DNA from: Ferrimonas marina
GTDB lineage: Bacteria > Pseudomonadota > Gammaproteobacteria > Enterobacterales > Shewanellaceae
Length of the DNA stretch: 64,000 bases
Reading direction: 5' to 3'
Assembly: GCF_900129905.1 (NCBI RefSeq)
Contig: NZ_FQXG01000002.1
Location: forward strand, 1-64,000
Below the pieces are notes generated by a model. The model saw only the letters and a list, made by a program, of their open reading frames with translations, searched no databases and had not been told where the DNA came from. The position numbers and the translations under genes were made by a program. Of the stretch, positions 26,292-34,004 are shown one piece after another; positions within the stretch are counted from its first letter, which is position 1; the number at the start of each line of letters is the position of its first letter.

Positions 26292-27101
26292 TTACAGCAG
26301 ACCCATTACCAGGCCGCCCATCTGGTTGGACTGGGCCAGGATGTTGGTACCGGCCTGAACCAGCAGCTGGTTCTTGGTCATGTTGGCCGTTTCCACTGCA
26401 AAGTCGGTGTCCATGATACGACCCTTGGCCGCTTCGGTGTTCTCAACGATGTTGGACAGGTTGTTGATGGTGTGTTCAACGCGGTTGATGTTGGCACCGA
26501 AGTTGGCACGGAAGCCGTTAACGGTATCCAGCAGTGCCATGGAGTCACTGATGGCGTTGTCGATGGCACCGGAGGTGCTGATGTCGCCGGTCAGGGACAG
26601 AGTGGAGATGCCAGTGGCGCTCACGTTCAGCTTGTCGCCTGCGGCGGTGGTAGCACCAATCTGGAAGGTTACGCCACCTTCGAACGCGGTAAACACGTTG
26701 CGGCCGGCGAACTCGGTGGTGCCGATGATACGGTCGATCTCAGAGGACAGCTCCTGGAATTCGGCGTCCAGTGCAGACAGCTCAGCAGAACCGTTGGTGC
26801 CGTTAGCAGCCTGGGTCGCCAGGTCCTTCATGCGGTAGGCGATGTTGGTGATCTCATCCAGGGCACCTTCAGCAACCTGCATCATACCGATGGCATCTTG
26901 ACCGTTGCGCTGGGCTACCTGCATGCCGCGGGAGTTGGCTTCCATGCGGTTAGCAATCTGCAGGCCAGCAGCATCGTCCTTGGCGGAGTTGATGCGGAAA
27001 CCGGTGGACAGACGCTCCATGGCAACACCCATGGAAGAGTTGGAACGACCCAGGGAGTTTTGCGCTACCAGGGAGTTGTAGTTGGTTTGAATCGACAGCA
27101 T
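26292..27101 (-). CDS. lafA: Lateral flagellin, copy 3
   Basis: This 269-residue flagellin is seven residues shorter than copies 1 and 2, with the loss in the central region. A strong binding site (GGAGGA) lies about eight bases before the ATG. As the first flagellin in the direction of transcription, with the best ribosome binding site, it may be the main subunit; that is inference. Confidence 0.95.
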   Translation of the reverse strand: MLSIQTNYNSLVAQNSLGRSNSSMGVAMERLSTGFRINSAKDDAAGLQIANRMEANSRGMQVAQRNGQDAIGMMQVAEGALDEITNIAYRMKDLATQAANGTNGSAELSALDAEFQELSSEIDRIIGTTEFAGRNVFTAFEGGVTFQIGATTAAGDKLNVSATGISTLSLTGDISTSGAIDNAISDSMALLDTVNGFRANFGANINRVEHTINNLSNIVENTEAAKGRIMDTDFAVETANMTKNQLLVQAGTNILAQSNQMGGLVMGLL

Positions 27102-27500
27102 GGAAATTCCTCCGTTGACGTGCTGTGTTGTCTCTCAATTACCTAAGACGCCCAGAGCGCAACGTCTCTTTAACCACCACACAATCAAACGCAGCAAAAA
27201 ACACAAACCACCAACAACCAGAACCAAAAGCAGCAAAATGGGCCAAACAAATCAACAAAGGCAATAGAAGAGACCGGGGTTAATCCAGATAACAGTGGTG
27301 AGATTAGGCTCCCCCTCATTCCAATAGAGATGACCTGCCACTCAAACCGGTGTTTTGACGGCGTAACAGCTCAGATCACGAGATGAAACTGCTATCTACT
27401 CGCCCTACTGTTATTGCTCTAAACCACAATGCCCGAACCACAATGCCCAAAACGACAACGCCCCGCTCAAGGCGGGGCGGTTTAAATCAAGGCCAAAACA
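27102..27500. other. Intergenic region upstream of flagellin 3
   Basis: No gene is visible. The segment 27170-27250 is very poor in G and T on the plus strand, so the minus-strand leader of flagellin 3 would be G/U-rich. A sigma-28-like arrangement (TTAAAGAG then GCGTCTTA near 27145-27175) is too degenerate to call. The right end contains a GC hairpin at 27459-27479. Confidence 0.5.
27459..27479 (-). terminator. GC-rich hairpin after the acyltransferase gene
   Basis: CGCCCCGC (27459-27466) pairs with GCGGGGCG (27472-27479), with loop TCAAG. It lies 22 bases past the acyltransferase stop. The following minus-strand tract is only moderately T-rich, so termination strength is uncertain. Confidence 0.5.
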
Positions 27501-28595
27501 TCAGACCTTGCGCTGCTGCGCTCCAGTGGGCCGCGCCGGCAGCAACCCCATCCCTGTCACCCCTGTTTTAAGCCAACGAGTGAGCAGGCGTTCTCCATAA
27601 CGGGCAATAAGGTAGGCCACCAACACCTGTAGCGCGATTACTGGCAATGGCAGGAACCAGGCGGGCAACGGCAGTCCCAGGCTCCCCAGTTTCACCAAGG
27701 AGGCGATCAGAGTGCTCTCATGGAAGAGATAAAGGGGGTAGCTGACAAACCCGAGCAGTAGCAACACCGGATTTTGCAGCCATTGCTGTACCCGGGGCAG
27801 GATCAAGGAGGCCGCAAACAGCGCACTGACCAACACGGCCGCCAAGGCCGGCCCGGCTGACAGGTGCCGGACCATCACCGCACACACTGCGGCAAACAGA
27901 ACGCCTACGCCGTACCAACGCCAATCCCAGTTTTTGAAAAACAGGTAAAAGGCAGCGCCAGCAGCAAACCAACCAAAGTGCTTAAAGGAGAGCGCCGTGA
28001 CGATATCCGCCAGGCCTTGCCATACCGGCGTCGGGTAGTTGTACTCCAGTGACAGCACCACAGTGCCAAACACGTAGGCCAGGGCACAGCCAAACACCAC
28101 CGCCTTGGCCCCGCGCCAGAAAAACAGCAGCCCGGCAATAACGTAGAACTTGAACTCTACATAGAGTGACCAATACGTCCCCTCGATCTCTCCGACCGGA
28201 CGGTCCAGGATCGATTGCCACCAACCCGGCTCGATAAAGGTCAGGCCTGGCAACAGATCCACCGCCTGCGGCAGGCCGTTAGGGCGCTCTGCAAACCACT
28301 CAGCGGTGAAAAACACCAGCAAAGAGCAGATCAGCATACCGGGAAACAGACGAAGCCAGCGGCGAGAGAAGTATTCAGAGAAGCTTTGGCAGCGTTCCAG
28401 GGTCATCAAAATGACAAAACCCGAGATCAAAAAAAACAGCTGGACGCCAACCCAACCGTACTTGAACATGGCCACGTCGGCCAACGACTCGCCGGTCGGC
28501 ACCATCTCGGCCCACCGGGTGAAGGCGTGGTAAAAAACCACCAGCAGTATGGCCAAACCACGCAATCCATCGAGGTACCCAATCCTGCTACTCAT
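27501..28595 (-). CDS. Acyltransferase 3 (OafA/NodX-type) membrane protein
   Basis: A protein of about 364 residues with roughly ten membrane helices. It has the acyltransferase-3 signature at the N-terminus (IGYLDGLRGLAILLVVFYHA, including the conserved His) and a second conserved Arg region (YFSRRWLRLFPGM). Such proteins move acetyl groups across the membrane onto sugars of surface glycans. The start at 28595 fits the family N-terminus; ATG codons at 28616 and 28712 would add an unrelated extension. It is convergent with the flagellin block and divergent from the arabinose-type cluster, so a role in modifying either glycan is possible. Confidence 0.85.
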   Translation of the reverse strand: MSSRIGYLDGLRGLAILLVVFYHAFTRWAEMVPTGESLADVAMFKYGWVGVQLFFLISGFVILMTLERCQSFSEYFSRRWLRLFPGMLICSLLVFFTAEWFAERPNGLPQAVDLLPGLTFIEPGWWQSILDRPVGEIEGTYWSLYVEFKFYVIAGLLFFWRGAKAVVFGCALAYVFGTVVLSLEYNYPTPVWQGLADIVTALSFKHFGWFAAGAAFYLFFKNWDWRWYGVGVLFAAVCAVMVRHLSAGPALAAVLVSALFAASLILPRVQQWLQNPVLLLLGFVSYPLYLFHESTLIASLVKLGSLGLPLPAWFLPLPVIALQVLVAYLIARYGERLLTRWLKTGVTGMGLLPARPTGAQQRKV

Positions 28596-29059
28596 TGCAC
28601 CCGCCTTGGACGGCATACCATTGCCATCGAAAAAGGTGGAGAAACGTTTGGCCCATTCCCTGTTTCCTGTGTGCAGCGTGCCCTCCTGACCCGCCGAACT
28701 GAACCTAGGCAAACCCCGTTACCGCATTGGCTAAGGGTAGACCTCCCCCGCCGCTTCGTGTCAAAAAATCCCCACCCCAAGGTGGAAATCACCAAGCGTC
28801 AGCATCTTGCCCACACAATCAACCATTTGCCACTTGCTTTTCGAGAACCTGCTTCAGGCTCTGGCAGTAACCCAGGCGATCTCGGATATCCGTTTCTAGA
28901 ACAAAGAGAATCTTTTCTCTCCCACTGAGCGAAACCAGAGCAGCTTGACTATATTTGTCCCCAATAGAGCGACCGCCGACCGTATGGCGAGCCGAGAAAG
29001 GATGAGGAAGCCGTAACTCCTCTTATGGGAACAGGCTGAATACCTAAGGATGGATCCCC
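28596..29059. other. Divergent intergenic region before the arabinose-type cluster
   Basis: No convincing gene is visible. A TTGACT at 28946-28951 could be a -35 element for the rightward cluster, but no good -10 lies at 17 bases. Small inverted repeats are present, for example GAGGA with TCCTC around 29002-29020. I found no JUMPstart/ops element. Confidence 0.4.
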
Positions 29060-30562
29060 ATGGCCACTGCCTATCCAGTGAGTAGTAATGCGAGCCCGCA
29101 GCCGGAACGGGACGAAACGCCAATCCCTCTGTGCGTTGACCTCGACGGCACACTGGTCAAATCCGACTTGCTGTTTGAGCAGCTGGTTCGATTGATCCGA
29201 AAATCCCCTCTGAGCGTCTTCACACTGCTGTTTATTGTCCTGCGCCGTGGCATCGCCAACGGCAAACGCTGGCTGGCCGAGCACGTTCAGGTGGACATCA
29301 GTACCCTGCCCTACCACGCCCCCTTACTGGCCTACCTTGAGCACGAGGCGCAAAAACGCCCCATCTGGCTCTGTACCGGCAGCGATCAGGTGATCGCCCG
29401 CCAGATTGCGGACCATATTGGCCTGTTTACCGGGGTACTGGCCTCAGATGGCACCACCAACCGCACCGGCAAACGCAAATCCGATCTGCTTTGTCAGCGT
29501 TTTGGTGACGGTGGCTTCGACTATGTGGGCAACGAGGCCCAGGATTTTGAGGTGTGGCCGCAGGCACGCCATGCCCTGGTGGTAAGCCGCTCTGCTCCCT
29601 TCCTCGAGCGAGTCAGGGCCCGCTTCGATGTGGTTAAGACCTTTCCGCTACCGCCGCTGCGTCTGGCCGACCTGGTCAAGTCGATCCGGGCCCATCAGTG
29701 GACCAAAAATGCGCTGATCCTGCTGCCAATCCTGCTGGCCCATGGCGCGCCCAACCCAACCCTGATCAGCCAATGCTTGCTGGCGTTCTTCAGCTTCAGC
29801 CTGATGGCGTCGGCGACTTACATCCTCAACGACCTGGTGGACCTGGAATCAGACCGGCAGAATCACAACAAACGCCACCGCCCCTATGCCTCAGGCCAGA
29901 TCGCCATCGCCCTGGGGCTGATCCTGATCCCGCTGCTGGGCCTGTCCAGCATCGCCCTGGCGTCCCAGCTGCCGCTGAGCTTCGCCCTGCTGCTGCTGGC
30001 CTATACCGTCACCACCCTGCTCTACACCTTCAAGTTCAAAGGCGTCCCTATGCTGGACGTCACCCTGCTCTCTTTGCTCTACACCCTGCGGGTGGTGGTG
30101 GGCATGGTATTGGTGGGTGAAGCCTGGTCTTTCTGGCTGCTGGCCTTCTCCCTGTTCTTCTTCTTCAGCCTGGCCCTGGCCAAACGGGTTACCGAGATCA
30201 CCAACAAGCTCAAACGCCAACCGGAGGTGCAATCCATCCGTGGCTACCATCCGCGGGATCTGAGCCTGTTGATCAACCTGGGGGGCTGCTCCGGCCTGCT
30301 ATCAGTGCTGGTGATCGCCATGTACGTCAATGGTGAGAAGGTGCAGGAACTCTATCAGTATCCCCAACTGCTCTGGCTTATCTGCCCCATCATGCTGTTC
30401 TGGGTGGCCCGTTTCTGGCTCATCACCATTCGTGGTGGGCTGCATGAGGACCCGATCCTGTTTGCCGTGCGCGACAAGATGAGCCTGGTGATGATGTGCA
30501 TCTGTATCAGCATTGTGCTGTCCGCTGCTTACGGGGGGAGCCTCTATGCCGTCCTGTTCTGA
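29060..30562 (+). CDS. HAD phosphatase fused to UbiA prenyltransferase, DPPR synthase-like
   Basis: 500 residues with two domains. Residues about 20-200 are a HAD-type phosphatase (CVDLDGTLVKSDLLFEQL). Residues about 205-500 are a UbiA-family polyprenyl transferase with the metal-binding motif NDLVDLESDRQNHNKRHRP and LLYTLRVVVG near residue 345. Such UbiA proteins transfer phosphoribose from PRPP to polyprenyl phosphate. The fused phosphatase would then remove the 5-phosphate. Its place before DprE1- and DprE2-like genes supports a polyprenyl-phosphate arabinose pathway. It overlaps the next gene by 17 bases. Confidence 0.85.
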   Translation: MATAYPVSSNASPQPERDETPIPLCVDLDGTLVKSDLLFEQLVRLIRKSPLSVFTLLFIVLRRGIANGKRWLAEHVQVDISTLPYHAPLLAYLEHEAQKRPIWLCTGSDQVIARQIADHIGLFTGVLASDGTTNRTGKRKSDLLCQRFGDGGFDYVGNEAQDFEVWPQARHALVVSRSAPFLERVRARFDVVKTFPLPPLRLADLVKSIRAHQWTKNALILLPILLAHGAPNPTLISQCLLAFFSFSLMASATYILNDLVDLESDRQNHNKRHRPYASGQIAIALGLILIPLLGLSSIALASQLPLSFALLLLAYTVTTLLYTFKFKGVPMLDVTLLSLLYTLRVVVGMVLVGEAWSFWLLAFSLFFFFSLALAKRVTEITNKLKRQPEVQSIRGYHPRDLSLLINLGGCSGLLSVLVIAMYVNGEKVQELYQYPQLLWLICPIMLFWVARFWLITIRGGLHEDPILFAVRDKMSLVMMCICISIVLSAAYGGSLYAVLF

Positions 30563-31853
30563 CTATCGCGCCTGGGGCCTGATCCCTGACCGGGATCAGC
30601 GGGCTCTGCGCAACCTGGATCCAAAGCAGCTGGAGCAGCATCGCGGTAAGGTACTGCCCTTTGGCCGCGGTCGCAGCTATGGCGACAGCTGTCTGAACTC
30701 CGACGGTGCCCTGCTGGACACCCGGGACTGCGACCACCTGATGGCCTTTGATGCTGAGCGGGGTCTGCTGCGCTGCGAAAGCGGCGTCACCTTCGAGGAG
30801 CTGGTGCGGCTGTTCCTGCCCAAAGGCTGGTTCCTGCCGGTTACCCCGGGCACCATGGAGATCACCTTAGGTGGCGCTATTGCCAACGATATCCATGGCA
30901 AGAACCACCACGGCGGCGGCACCTTCGGCTGCTACCTGACCCAGATTGCCCTTTGGCGCAGTGATGAAGGGGTAGTGATCTGCTCGCCGGACAACCGCAC
31001 CGAGCTGTTCAATGCCACCATCGGTGGCCTGGGGTTAACCGGCCTCATTCTGTGGGCGGAGTTCCAGATGAAGGCGGTACCCGGTAATGCCATCGAGGTG
31101 GAGACCCACCCCTTCCAGACGCTGCAGGAGTTTGTTGAGTTATCCGAACAGGCCAACGACAAGTTTGAATACACCGTGGCCTGGCTGGACTGTTTCTCAG
31201 CCCAGAATGGGCAATGCAAAGGTCTGTTCTACCAAGGTAACCACAGCGAAAAGCCGCTGAAGGACATAGCCTCGGGCTGGCGTCCGTCGATTCCCTTTAA
31301 CCTGCCCGGCTGGCTGCTCAATCGCTGGAGCATCAGCGCCTTTAACGCCCTCTATTACTGGCAGGGACAGCGTAAGCGCCACCAGCTACAGCACTGCATC
31401 CCCTTTTTCTACCCACTGGATGGGATCCGCAACTGGAACCGACTTTACGGTAAGCGGGGCTTCTACCAATACCAGTGCGTACTGCCCCTGACGGAACTGG
31501 ACAAGATGCAATCCCTGCTGGAGCAGCTGGCAGCGGCTGGCACCGGCTCCTTCCTCGGAGTGCTGAAGCTGTTCTCCGATCATCCTTCACCCGGCCAGCT
31601 CTCCTTCCCACAACCGGGGATCTGCCTGGCCCTGGATATCCCCAACCGGGGAGAAAAGACCCGCACATTGCTGGACCGACTGGATCAGCAACTGCTCGCC
31701 GCCGGTGGCCGGCTCTACCCTGCCAAGGACGCGCGCATGTCCGCCAGCGCCTTCCACCACTTCTACCCCCAGGCCAAGGATTTTGCCAAGCATTGCGACC
31801 CCAAGTTCCAGTCTGACTTCTGGGCCCGCGTCAACAGGGAGCCGACGCCATGA
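30546..31853 (+). CDS. dprE1: DprE1-like FAD-dependent decaprenylphosphoryl-ribose 2-oxidase
   Basis: This 435-residue FAD-binding oxidoreductase has the segments FGRGRSYGDSCLN (residues about 39-51) and TPGTMEITLGGAIANDIHGK (about 100-120), with the HGKNHH motif typical of DprE1. A C-terminal D-arabinono-lactone-oxidase-like region carries SAFHHFYPQAKDF. It would oxidise C2 of polyprenylphosphoryl ribose. The start at 30546 has GGGGAG five bases upstream and lies inside the previous gene. It overlaps dprE2 by four bases. Confidence 0.88.
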   Translation: MPSCSDYRAWGLIPDRDQRALRNLDPKQLEQHRGKVLPFGRGRSYGDSCLNSDGALLDTRDCDHLMAFDAERGLLRCESGVTFEELVRLFLPKGWFLPVTPGTMEITLGGAIANDIHGKNHHGGGTFGCYLTQIALWRSDEGVVICSPDNRTELFNATIGGLGLTGLILWAEFQMKAVPGNAIEVETHPFQTLQEFVELSEQANDKFEYTVAWLDCFSAQNGQCKGLFYQGNHSEKPLKDIASGWRPSIPFNLPGWLLNRWSISAFNALYYWQGQRKRHQLQHCIPFFYPLDGIRNWNRLYGKRGFYQYQCVLPLTELDKMQSLLEQLAAAGTGSFLGVLKLFSDHPSPGQLSFPQPGICLALDIPNRGEKTRTLLDRLDQQLLAAGGRLYPAKDARMSASAFHHFYPQAKDFAKHCDPKFQSDFWARVNREPTP

Positions 31854-32584
31854 ACATCGTGATCTTTGGAGCCACCTCGGCGGTGGCCAAGCACCTGGCC
31901 AGGCAGCATGCCGAACGGGGTGACCACCTGACCTTGATAGGGCGCAATAGCCAGAAGTTGGGGGTGTTGGCCGCCGACCTGGCGGTACGCGGCGCCGAGG
32001 ATGTTCGGGTTAGGGTCCAGGACCTGGCCGAGCTGGACGGCTGTGAGCCTTTGATCAACGACCTTTGGCAACAGGGCCCGGAACCGGATGTGGCCTATTT
32101 TTTCCAAGGGGTGCTGCCCGACCAGCAAGCGTGCCAGCAGAGCATGGAGACCACCCTGTCCGCGCTGCAGATCAATACCCTGGGGATCATGGCTCTGCTC
32201 ACCCCCCTGGCTAACCGCTTTGAACAGCGCGGAGCCGGCGCCCTGGTTGTGGTGAGCTCAGTGGCAGGTGATCGCGGCCGGCAAAGCAATTACGTCTACG
32301 GCACCTCCAAGGCCGCCCTCAACACCTTCCTGCAAGGCCTGCGCAACCGCTTAAGCAAAAGTGGCGTTCGGGTGCTCACCATTAAACCGGGCTTCATCGA
32401 TACTCCGATGACCGCCGAGATGAAAAAGGGGCCGCTATGGGCAGAACCACAAACGATCGCCAGCGGGATCCTGAAGAGCCTGGAGCACAACCGCAACGAG
32501 GTGTACCTGCCCTGGTTCTGGCAGGGGATCATGACGGTAATCAAGCTGATCCCCGAGCCCCTGTTCAAGCGCATGAGTCTTTAG
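31850..32584 (+). CDS. dprE2: DprE2-like short-chain dehydrogenase
   Basis: This 244-residue SDR protein has the cofactor loop IFGATSAVAKHLARQHAERG and the catalytic segment SVAGDRGRQSNYVYGTSKAA with Ser, Tyr and Lys. It would reduce the 2-keto intermediate from DprE1, completing epimerisation of ribose to arabinose on the lipid carrier. The ATGA overlap with dprE1 matches the paired use of these enzymes. General SDR families are similar, so context carries part of the call. Confidence 0.82.
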   Translation: MNIVIFGATSAVAKHLARQHAERGDHLTLIGRNSQKLGVLAADLAVRGAEDVRVRVQDLAELDGCEPLINDLWQQGPEPDVAYFFQGVLPDQQACQQSMETTLSALQINTLGIMALLTPLANRFEQRGAGALVVVSSVAGDRGRQSNYVYGTSKAALNTFLQGLRNRLSKSGVRVLTIKPGFIDTPMTAEMKKGPLWAEPQTIASGILKSLEHNRNEVYLPWFWQGIMTVIKLIPEPLFKRMSL

Positions 32585-32595
32585 GGAGAGTCTTA

Positions 32596-32964
32596 GTGTC
32601 TGCATACATTCCGGTGATCCTGTTCACCATCTTTACCAACTTTCTGTCGCAGATCATGCTGAAGAAAGGGATGACCAGTATCGCGCCGGTGGTGCTCTCG
32701 CCCGGTGGCGTGCGCTCTTCCGGGGTGGACATCCTGACCAATGGCTACGTCATCGGCGGCCTGATGGTGATGGTGATCAGCATGGCCTCCCACCTCTATG
32801 TTCTGTCTAAAGTGGAGTTAAGTTACGCCTACCCCTTCCTCGGCCTATCCTTTGTGCTAACCACCGCCTACGGCTACTGGGTGCTGTCGGAGAGCGTCAA
32901 CGGCTGGCGGGTGCTGGGGGTGTTGTTGATCTGCAGCGGTGTCGCCATCGTGGCAAAAAGCTAG
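32596..32964 (+). CDS. SMR/EamA-type small membrane carrier, candidate lipid-sugar flippase
   Basis: This 122-residue protein has four membrane helices and the SMR-like segment LYVLSKVELSYAYPFLGLSF. The start is GTG at 32596 with GGGAGAG five bases upstream; longer frames begin inside dprE2. ArnE/ArnF flip undecaprenyl-phosphate aminoarabinose and belong to this superfamily, so a flippase for polyprenyl-phosphate arabinose is plausible. Direct evidence is limited to fold and position. Confidence 0.75.
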   Translation: MSAYIPVILFTIFTNFLSQIMLKKGMTSIAPVVLSPGGVRSSGVDILTNGYVIGGLMVMVISMASHLYVLSKVELSYAYPFLGLSFVLTTAYGYWVLSESVNGWRVLGVLLICSGVAIVAKS

Positions 32965-32976
32965 GGAGAAAGCATT

Positions 32977-33981
32977 ATGAGACACGTGATTCTCGGCGGG
33001 GATGGATTCCTCGGCACCGAACTCTGTAAGAAGTTGATCGCCCGCAACCAGACCGTAGTGATCGCCGATCTGAAGCAAACCCCGGAGTCGGAGATCTACC
33101 TCAGTCCCCAGGTCAGCTACCAGCCCATCGACGTCACCCGGGCCGAGACCCTGGAGTCGCTGGAGGTGACGCCGGAAGACGTGGTCTACCACTTTGCCGC
33201 CCGCTTGCTGGTGCCTATCCTGCCCCGGGCGGAGCGCAAGGATTACTTCTGGCAGGCACTGTACGTCGGCACCAATAACGTACTGGAGTACCTGACCCGT
33301 CAGGGCAACCATCGCCTGGTCTACTTCACCACCGACATGGTGTACGGTCACACCAAAGAGAACCCCCGCACCGAAAGCCATCCCCGCGAGCCACTGGGCC
33401 CCTACGGCGACGCCAAATACCAGACCGAGCTGCTGTGCGAAGAGTATCGTCGCCGCGGTTTTAACATCACGGTGTTCCGACCTCGCCTGATCATTGGTCC
33501 CGGCCGTCTGGGGATCCTGGAGAAACTGTTCAAGCTGATCGACGCCAATCTGCCGGTGCCTACCATCGGCAGTGGCCGCAACCACTACCAGTTCATTTCG
33601 GTCAGCGACTGCGCCGAGGCCTGCCTGGCGGCGGTCGATGCAGGCTTCCCCAATGCCTTCTACAATTTAGGTTCCTGTAATCCGCCAACCGTGAACGCAC
33701 TGTTGAAGGGGCTGATAGATGCTGCAGGAAGTCGGTCGGTGTTGATCCCGACCCCGGCCTTTGCAGTTAAAGGCACTTTGGCACTGATGGATTGGGTGGG
33801 CGCGCCGTTGATGGATCCGGAGCAATACCTGATTGCCGATGAGACCTGTGTACTGGACGTCTCCGCGGCCGAGCGAGACTTAGGCTGGGTGCCAAAAGAT
33901 AACGATGCCGATATGCTTTGGTCCGCTTACCACAGCTACCGCCAGAGCCGGCAACAGGATGTGCCAGTGGAGCAGGCCTGA
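32977..33981 (+). CDS. NAD-dependent epimerase/dehydratase
   Basis: 334 residues of extended SDR type. The cofactor motif is in HVILGGDGFLGTELCKKL. The catalytic Tyr-x-x-x-Lys is in GPYGDAKYQTELL near residue 150, and YFTTDMVYGHTKE supplies the upstream Thr/Ser segment. The exact sugar substrate cannot be read from the sequence. It lies 12 bases after the SMR gene in the same direction and so probably takes part in the same surface-glycan pathway. Confidence 0.82.
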   Translation: MRHVILGGDGFLGTELCKKLIARNQTVVIADLKQTPESEIYLSPQVSYQPIDVTRAETLESLEVTPEDVVYHFAARLLVPILPRAERKDYFWQALYVGTNNVLEYLTRQGNHRLVYFTTDMVYGHTKENPRTESHPREPLGPYGDAKYQTELLCEEYRRRGFNITVFRPRLIIGPGRLGILEKLFKLIDANLPVPTIGSGRNHYQFISVSDCAEACLAAVDAGFPNAFYNLGSCNPPTVNALLKGLIDAAGSRSVLIPTPAFAVKGTLALMDWVGAPLMDPEQYLIADETCVLDVSAAERDLGWVPKDNDADMLWSAYHSYRQSRQQDVPVEQA

Positions 33982-34004
33982 ACAGGCGATCAAGAGACGG
34001 GACA

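Noticed and set aside
24196-27101. Flagellin repeats as a phase-variation cassette
   Set aside because: All copies share orientation and each has an intact start, leader and terminator. No recombinase gene or inverted segment is present.
28713-29059. JUMPstart/ops element before the glycan cluster
   Set aside because: The only similar string lies on the opposite strand and lacks the core GGCGGTAG.
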